Below, in pieces: positions 56,546 through 64,000 of a stretch of DNA of 64,000 nt; the first letter of the stretch is position 1; every line of letters starts with the position of its first letter. Location of the stretch: positions 78,964,263 through 79,028,262 of the forward strand of contig NC_092803.1 in the NCBI RefSeq assembly GCF_040954645.1, given 5' to 3'. The DNA is from Diabrotica undecimpunctata (taxonomy: Eukaryota; Arthropoda; Insecta; Coleoptera; Chrysomelidae). The notes below the pieces were generated by a model, which saw nothing but the letters and a program-made list of their open reading frames with translations, was not told the origin of the DNA and made no database searches. Position numbers and translations under genes: made by a program.

Positions 56546-58987
56546 ATATTTTAAGATTGGAAATTGTAGATTTTAACGCCAAATTGGGATTCAAACAAGA
56601 TGATGCAGAATCTGCTATGGGAAACTTTGGATTTGGTGAGAGAAATGAGAGAGGTAACAGGCTTCTTGACTTCTTACATCAGGAAAATCTCTTTGTGATA
56701 AACTTATTCTTCGGAAAGAAACCCGAAGGTAAGTGGACATGGAAGATTCCGAACCAAAGAACATAAAATGAGATTGATTTCATAATATCAAATCGGAAAG
56801 ATATTGTTCAGGATGCAACAGTATTGAATAAATTTTCAACAGGGAGCGACCATAGACTAATTAGAGCAAAAACCACTTTTAACACTAAAGTTGAACAAAA
56901 ATGATCCTCAAAAAGAAAAGTGGAAGGTGGCTGTTCCCAGAAGATATAACACTTTACGAAGAAAATATTAAGACCAGTTTGGATACACACGACTTAGAGA
57001 ATATCAGCATCAATGAAATAAGCAATAATATTACTCAAATATTGAAATAAGCTGTAAAGAAATACTGCCCTTGTCATGAAAACAATAACAAACAATTAAG
57101 CCACAACACAAAACATCTTCTAGAGGAAAGAAGAAAACTTAGGGAAAATCAGGATCATAACCAAAATGAACTAAGAATTTTGAATAAGAAAATTAAAAAG
57201 GAAGTTAGAAAAGATCTGAGACGATACAATACGATGGAAATAACTAGAGTAATAGAAGAAAACAAAAGCTTTAATTACTCAGATAGAGCATGTCCATTGG
57301 AAGAAAAAACTTCCACAACTTAAGAAATGAACAGGGGCAAATCATCGAGGATAGAGTTCAAATTATGAACACGATAGAGGGTTTGTATAGACAACTATAC
57401 AAAGAACAGCAATGAAACCGGAGTGGATCATTACCAAACATAATCAATCAGGGATCTGAAATTTTACCGGACGTAACACCCAATGAAGTTCGAAGGTCAG
57501 TGCAAGAAATGAAAAACAATATGTCCCCCGGAGGCGATAAAATAGTGGCAGATGCCTTGAAAGTGGCTGAAAAAAGATTATAGCAGGTCCTTGTTAAACT
57601 ATTCACTAGATGTTTGCAGGAAGCAATAATATCAACTCAGTGGTATAACGCAGAAATTATCATACTTCATAAAAAAGGGGATGCTACCGACCTTAAGAAT
57701 TACAGGCCCATAATTTTACTTTCACATATTTATAAACTATTTACAAAAATAATAATTACGAAACGACTAGAAAATAAATTGGAATTTTATCAGCCCATAG
57801 AACAGGCTGGTTTTAGAAAAGGCTATGGAACAAACGCCCACCTACTGGTAATAAAAAATCTTATAGAAAAATGCACTGAATATAATAAACCACTAGCTTT
57901 AATATTTGTCGACTATGAAAAGGCATTCGACACCGTAAATCAACAAAAAATGTTAGAAGCCTTGACAGAATGCCGAATTGACTATCGGTATATAAATATA
58001 ATTAAACACATATCCCAAGACACAACAGCCAGTGTTAGAGTGGGTGATCATCAAACCCAGAAATTCCCGATACAACGTGGAGTACCCCAGGGGGACACCA
58101 TATCGCCGAAACTGTTCACTACGGTTTTGGAATATATATGTAAAAGGGCAAAACTGACCGACATAAACATAAACGGAGAAAAGCTTAGCCATCCAAGGTT
58201 TGCAGATGATATTTTACTAATAGCTGATAGGATAGATGAGGCCAAAGAACTTTTAAATCAGCTCTACGTTTTCTCGCTAGAAGGGGGATTAAAAATAAAT
58301 ATATCTAAAACCCAGATGATGACAAATTTTGTAGTCAGCGAAGATATATGCGTAGGAACTAGATCCATAGACCAGGTAATGGCTTATAAATACCTAGGTC
58401 ATGAGATTCGCATAGGAAAAGATAACCAAACCGTTGAGCTTCTCCGTCGTATAAGACTAACTTGGGCAGCCTTCGGCAAGCTGAACCATATTTTTAAATC
58501 TTCTGATATACCAATATGCCTTAAAAGAAAAACGTCTAATCAGTGTGTTTTGCCAGTGTTAACTTACGGTGCGGAAACGTTGACCATGACAAGGAGAACA
58601 GTTCAAAAGATCCGTGTGTGTCAAAGGGCGATGAAGCGTGCTATGTTGGGCGTTTTACTACGAGACAAGATCCCAAATCGCCAGCTACGACAAAGAACAG
58701 GAGTGTCTGATGCAGTAGAGAGAGTAGCAACACTGAAATGGAACTGGGCAGGTCACGTGGCTCGAATGACAGATAATAGATGGACAAAGCGGATACTGGA
58801 ATGGAGACCAAGAGATGATGCCTACCGAAGCAGAGGTCGTCCATCAACACGTTGGACTGACGATCTAAAACGTTGTCATAGGAATTGGATGCAAGAGGCA
58901 CAAGATCGAAATAAATGGAAAATTATGAGGGAGATCTATGTCCAGCAGTGGATAAGCGAAGATTGAATGATGATGATGATGATGATA
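56546..58987 (+). mobile_element. RTE-clade LINE with (GAT)n tail, 5'-truncated
   Basis: Begins within an APE-type endonuclease (DFNAKLG, ERNERGNRLLDF, KWTWKIPNQRT, a stop, NEIDFII, GSDHRLIRAK; 56557-56880), followed by a stop-ridden linker, the RT frame and a pure GAT repeat (58966-58986). RTE elements characteristically end in short tandem repeats. ATATTTT occurs on both sides (56546-56552, 58985-58991), but this is too A+T-rich to count as a firm target duplication. Confidence 0.85.
57614..58966 (+). CDS. RTE LINE reverse transcriptase, long open frame
   Basis: 450 codons without a stop. RT motifs in order: LKNYRPIILLSHIYKLFTKI, QAGFRKGYG, LIFVDYEKAFDTVN (motif A), RGVPQGDTISPKLF (motif B), RFADDILLIAD (motif C, catalytic Asp pair), YLGHEI. 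The C-terminal region has LTYGAETLTMTRR, WNWAGHVARM, RSRGRPSTRWTDDLKRC and ends VQQWISED. The listed start is a TTG just after an in-frame stop (near 57580), so the frame is a surviving segment of a longer endonuclease-RT gene rather than a complete gene. The open RT suggests relatively recent activity. Confidence 0.85.
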   Translation: MQEAIISTQWYNAEIIILHKKGDATDLKNYRPIILLSHIYKLFTKIIITKRLENKLEFYQPIEQAGFRKGYGTNAHLLVIKNLIEKCTEYNKPLALIFVDYEKAFDTVNQQKMLEALTECRIDYRYINIIKHISQDTTASVRVGDHQTQKFPIQRGVPQGDTISPKLFTTVLEYICKRAKLTDININGEKLSHPRFADDILLIADRIDEAKELLNQLYVFSLEGGLKINISKTQMMTNFVVSEDICVGTRSIDQVMAYKYLGHEIRIGKDNQTVELLRRIRLTWAAFGKLNHIFKSSDIPICLKRKTSNQCVLPVLTYGAETLTMTRRTVQKIRVCQRAMKRAMLGVLLRDKIPNRQLRQRTGVSDAVERVATLKWNWAGHVARMTDNRWTKRILEWRPRDDAYRSRGRPSTRWTDDLKRCHRNWMQEAQDRNKWKIMREIYVQQWISED

Positions 58988-58989
58988 TT

Positions 58990-61112
<2,123 letters not shown>

Positions 61113-61192
<80 letters not shown>

Positions 61193-62990
61193 AGTGTTTT
61201 ATTTTATCAATCAAAGATAGAATAAAATTTTTTTGTTATATTATTATATTATTTTGGTATATTATTATATATAAAATTTAACAAAATTTGCAACGCCCTG
61301 TACATCGATTTGTAAATATTTGTTATAAGTTAGTTTTAAGCAGTGGGTTTATCCATAATGAGTTTTACCCTGAAGCACTGAAAAACATTAGTAAATACTT
61401 AAATGTGAATAGACAATTGTTTTCGGGTATTTGTAGATGTTATATTTTAAAAGCCTTTGGTTTTGTTTCGCTGGAAAGTCCAAAGCCACCAGGTAGTTAT
61501 TGTATTTAGAAAGTAAAAGATAAAATCGTTATCATTTTCAAAGAAATTTATTTGGAAGCGATACTTGGATTTTTTCTGATGTAAAATAAGAGGAAGGATA
61601 TAGGAATTTTCTGATTAGTTAGCGAGTTTGGAATGAGGATGAAAGAGAGTGAATGTTTGAAAGTTTGGAGTAGAAAAGATTATTATGTGATGGTCATCCG
61701 AAAGAAGCAGTTGTAGTTTTGTGTAGTCAGTTAAGAAGCAAGTGCCAGTGGTGTTAATAGTTAGAAGTGGGTGGCTGAAAGGTGGAACGAGAGGTAGGTC
61801 AAAGTTGAGAAGTCGAATACCTCCTAGATTCTACAAAGTCCAAGTGAGTAAGAAGTGAGTAAGTCACAAGAACTATAACTATTAAAAATATTTGCGACAC
61901 CAAGTAAAAAAATACTTGGGTCTCAGGAGATTGTTAGTATATAAAAAAGAGGAGAGAGTTTTGGAGTTTGTTGAACGAGTACTGGTAAAAGAGGCCTGCT
62001 CGTGTTTTTGAGAAAGAGTTACTAGTATGCTGATAGTTTGATACTTATAACGGAGAAGGCTTTTATTTGTAGCCTAACATAATCAACAAGGGCGAGCTGT
62101 TTTGGTCGAAAGGAGATATAGTCGTGTGAGAATTAAAAGGTCAGTCAATAATTTTTTGTGACAGAAATTTTTTGCATGTTTCCAGTAAAAGACTCTATAC
62201 CATCAGAAGAGGGCCGAGCGGACAACGAAGAAGAGGAAGACCAAGACTTCGGTACCAAGACAACCTAGAAAATGATTTGAAGTCTATCGGAATTAGAGCA
62301 TGGAGAAGAGTTGCCAGAGACAGGGGCGAATGAAGGATTGTTCTGAAGAAGGCTTTGGCTCATAAAGAGCTATAACGCCACTGATGATGATGATGATGAC
62401 CATCAGAAGATCAAAAATTATCGCTATTTTAAAATACCATAAGTTTTATAAAAGTTTTTTTTTTAATTAATTAAGTAAAGTTCTCTGATTCGCATTGCAA
62501 ATATCATAAAGTTTTTTTTAATTATTATTATTATTATATTATTTAATTATTAATATTGCCTAATAAATTTAAAAAGTTTCTTTATATACTATTTAGAATT
62601 TTTTTTTTTTTGAGTACAAAAACATAGAACATAATTATGAACAAAGATTCCAATATTTCAAAATTTTCATATTATTTCTTTTGATAATAAAACATTTGTA
62701 TTTGTTTATTTATGTTATTTCTATTTATTTTCTTTTCCTATTTTATCCCGATAAGGAAAAACTAAGAGATACTGGCAGCCACGAGAAAAGATCACCTAAG
62801 AAGTATCACCTAAGGTGATTTATTTCTTTTTTTTTGTATAATAAAATGGCACCCTGAGATTGTTTTTTCATGTATGATTTGCGACACTTAGATAATTAAT
62901 TAAATAATTAATTATAGTAATTAAATAAATAAAAGGTTAATATTAAAGTAAGAAAATGCAGATTATAGTAATATATTTATTTGTAAACTC
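61113..62990 (+). repeat. Diverged tandem repeat, unit 2
   Basis: Starts with its own AT tract (61113-61189) and repeats the unit 1 landmarks (AAAAGATTATTATGT at 61675, GGCACCCTGAGA at 62848, a GCAGAT...AATATAT end). It is interrupted by a LINE 3' fragment (62211-62398). The open frame 61288-61509 falls in the region homologous to non-coding unit 1 and is discounted. Confidence 0.65.
62211..62398 (+). mobile_element. Very short LINE 3' end with 12-bp target duplication
   Basis: ACCATCAGAAGA is present at 62199-62210 and 62399-62410. Between them one frame reads GQRRRGRPRLRYQDNL, ENDLKSIGIRAWRRVARDRG to a stop, a short 3' UTR and a (GAT)n tail. The RGRP.+R....+....+....W.R.A.DR ending is the C-terminus of a LINE polyprotein. 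At 188 bp it is one of the shortest TPRT products one could still recognise. Confidence 0.85.
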
Positions 62991-63815
62991 TAAAAGGTTT
63001 GTTGGTCTATTTGTCATCGATGTTAGAAAGTTTTTATTTGTTTTCTCGATTTTTTACACATTTCTGTTCTGTGCACGTATTAAAAAAATACTGACGTTCT
63101 TCTGTTTTATCCTATGAACGTGTAATTTTCATGGTTCTTATGTTAGTCCATATTGTGAGACTGCTCCCGTAGGAAAAATGTTTTTGTTTCTATTTCTTTG
63201 CGGATTATTATTTAAAAATGTTCCCTTTAAACAAATCTGAAGGTTGCCGAAGAAATTGTTGGGCAGAAATTGTTTAAAAATTTTTTAACCAAATCCTAAG
63301 AATTATCTTTTTTTAGGATTTGGAGTTTTTTTAACTTTTTTTTATGTCATTTTAAACAATAAAGGTTTCCTGTCATTTTTTGAGTTATAAGCGATATAAA
63401 ATCTAGAAAATGCAAAAATATCTATTTTCAAGGCTTGAAAATTTTTTTGAAGTTACCAAATGCTTAAATTGAAGTTTAAACAGTTAATTTAAGGATTCTG
63501 AGGGGTAAACGCAGCTTATATTAATTAAGATATGGCTTGTTACCACTCATTCTTCTGGACAATTTTTTGACTCCAAACTTAATAAAAGGTATCAACACGT
63601 TTAGAAACGGACTTTTTTGTATAGTTGCTATCAATAGAAGCATGTTACAGAATAAAATGGTAATCGCCAATATTTTGTAAGAAGGAAACATACTTGAGAA
63701 CTCGACATTGGTGGAGATTATAATATAAGGCTGTAGAGTAGGGAGGGCGAGTTAAGTTTCACAGCACTTAGGCCACAATTGACCCATTGTGCATCCTCCC
63801 AGGGAGCTGTCACCC
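62991..63815. other. Non-coding A+T-rich stretch
   Basis: No gene recognised. Around 63480-63560 a block (GGATTCTGAGGGGTAAACGC, ATTAATTAAGATATGG) has the look of an old DNA element but no inverted partner was seen. 63740-63815 is the 3' UTR side of the LINE on the - strand. Confidence 0.35.
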
Positions 63816-63998
63816 TTAGCTCATTGTCCATCCTGCCATTTCTAGTAAAGTGGACAAGTCACCAGGAGACATCTCTCTTATGTGGGCAGGTGTGGGCCAG
63901 GACTCGCCGAACGCGTACTCTCGTACTAACGATAACTCTGGGCATTCACATAGGACATGCTCTACAGTTTCGTCTTCTCGTTCACACTTCCTACATAG
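63816..63998 (-). pseudogene. LINE C-terminus (RNase H/zinc-knuckle end), cut by window edge
   Basis: A clean - strand frame runs from the window edge to a TAA at 63816-63818: LCRKCEREDETVEHVLCECP, then ELSLVREYAFGESWPTPAHI and MSPGDLSTLLEMAGWTMS. The C-x2-C...H-x4-C knuckle followed by a P....+..+....+ tail is the end of CR1/Jockey-type LINEs that carry an RNase H domain. The rest lies beyond the window, so whether the copy is full length cannot be judged; scored as part of a mobile element rather than a cellular gene. Confidence 0.75.
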
Positions 63999-64000
63999 AG

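Noticed and set aside
61288..61509. 73-residue + frame as the next androglobin exon
   Set aside because: The region is homologous to non-coding unit 1 of the tandem repeat and has no acceptor or globin-like pattern.

Overview
The window is about 70% A+T by eye, has no operon-like gene packing, shows spliced coding exons with GT/AG borders, and is crowded with metazoan-type LINEs, piggyBac, hAT, pogo and Ty3/gypsy elements. It looks like intronic and intergenic DNA of a large, repeat-rich insect genome. A beetle is plausible from the LINE mixture, but that is inference; nothing here fixes the species.

One cellular gene runs through it on the + strand. Four stop-free segments (14039-14384, 20549-20789, 28213-28496, 53810-54210) have good splice borders and mutually compatible phases, and together encode about 424 residues. 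They resemble the middle of androglobin: the region after the calpain-like part, a beta-rich stretch, then the permuted globin with an IQ motif. The introns are about 6.2, 7.4 and 25.3 kb and consist largely of transposon debris. The first and last exons of the gene were not found.

Region by region: 0.7-3.2 kb holds an LTR-element remnant, an inverted-repeat element and a Jockey-like RT scrap. 4.2-7.6 kb is a 3.36-kb DNA element with very long inverted repeats and a degenerate coding core, possibly Academ-like. 8.2-13.1 kb has LINE 3' ends, an 825-bp hAT-type element with an 8-bp target duplication, a Crypton-like tyrosine-recombinase tail and a second fragment of the nuclease-like family. 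14.4-19.5 kb is three LINEs end to end. 20.9-25.7 kb has LINE 3' ends, a 98-bp-arm palindrome, a LINE inserted into another LINE, and two DNA-transposase relics. 26.6-27.9 kb is a terminal-inverted-repeat element. 30.6-33.1 kb is a nearly complete piggyBac element with a broken transposase. 33.4-36.7 kb has an inverted-repeat element, more piggyBac pieces and a LINE fragment with a restriction-like endonuclease motif.

37.3-49.9 kb is the centrepiece: a Ty3/gypsy element with intact gag and pol on the - strand, embedded in an abnormal structure. Both outer ends are U3 termini of 2.2-kb LTRs in inverted orientation, each with its own tRNA-Lys primer-binding site. The 3' LTR is cut to 875 bp, and a 4-bp AGAG duplication flanks the whole. 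50.4-53.4 kb is LINE debris, 54.4-56.2 kb a DNA element with 37-bp inverted repeats, 56.5-59.0 kb an RTE LINE with an open RT frame and a GAT-repeat tail, 59.6-63.0 kb two diverged copies of an unknown repeat, and the window ends inside another LINE C-terminus.
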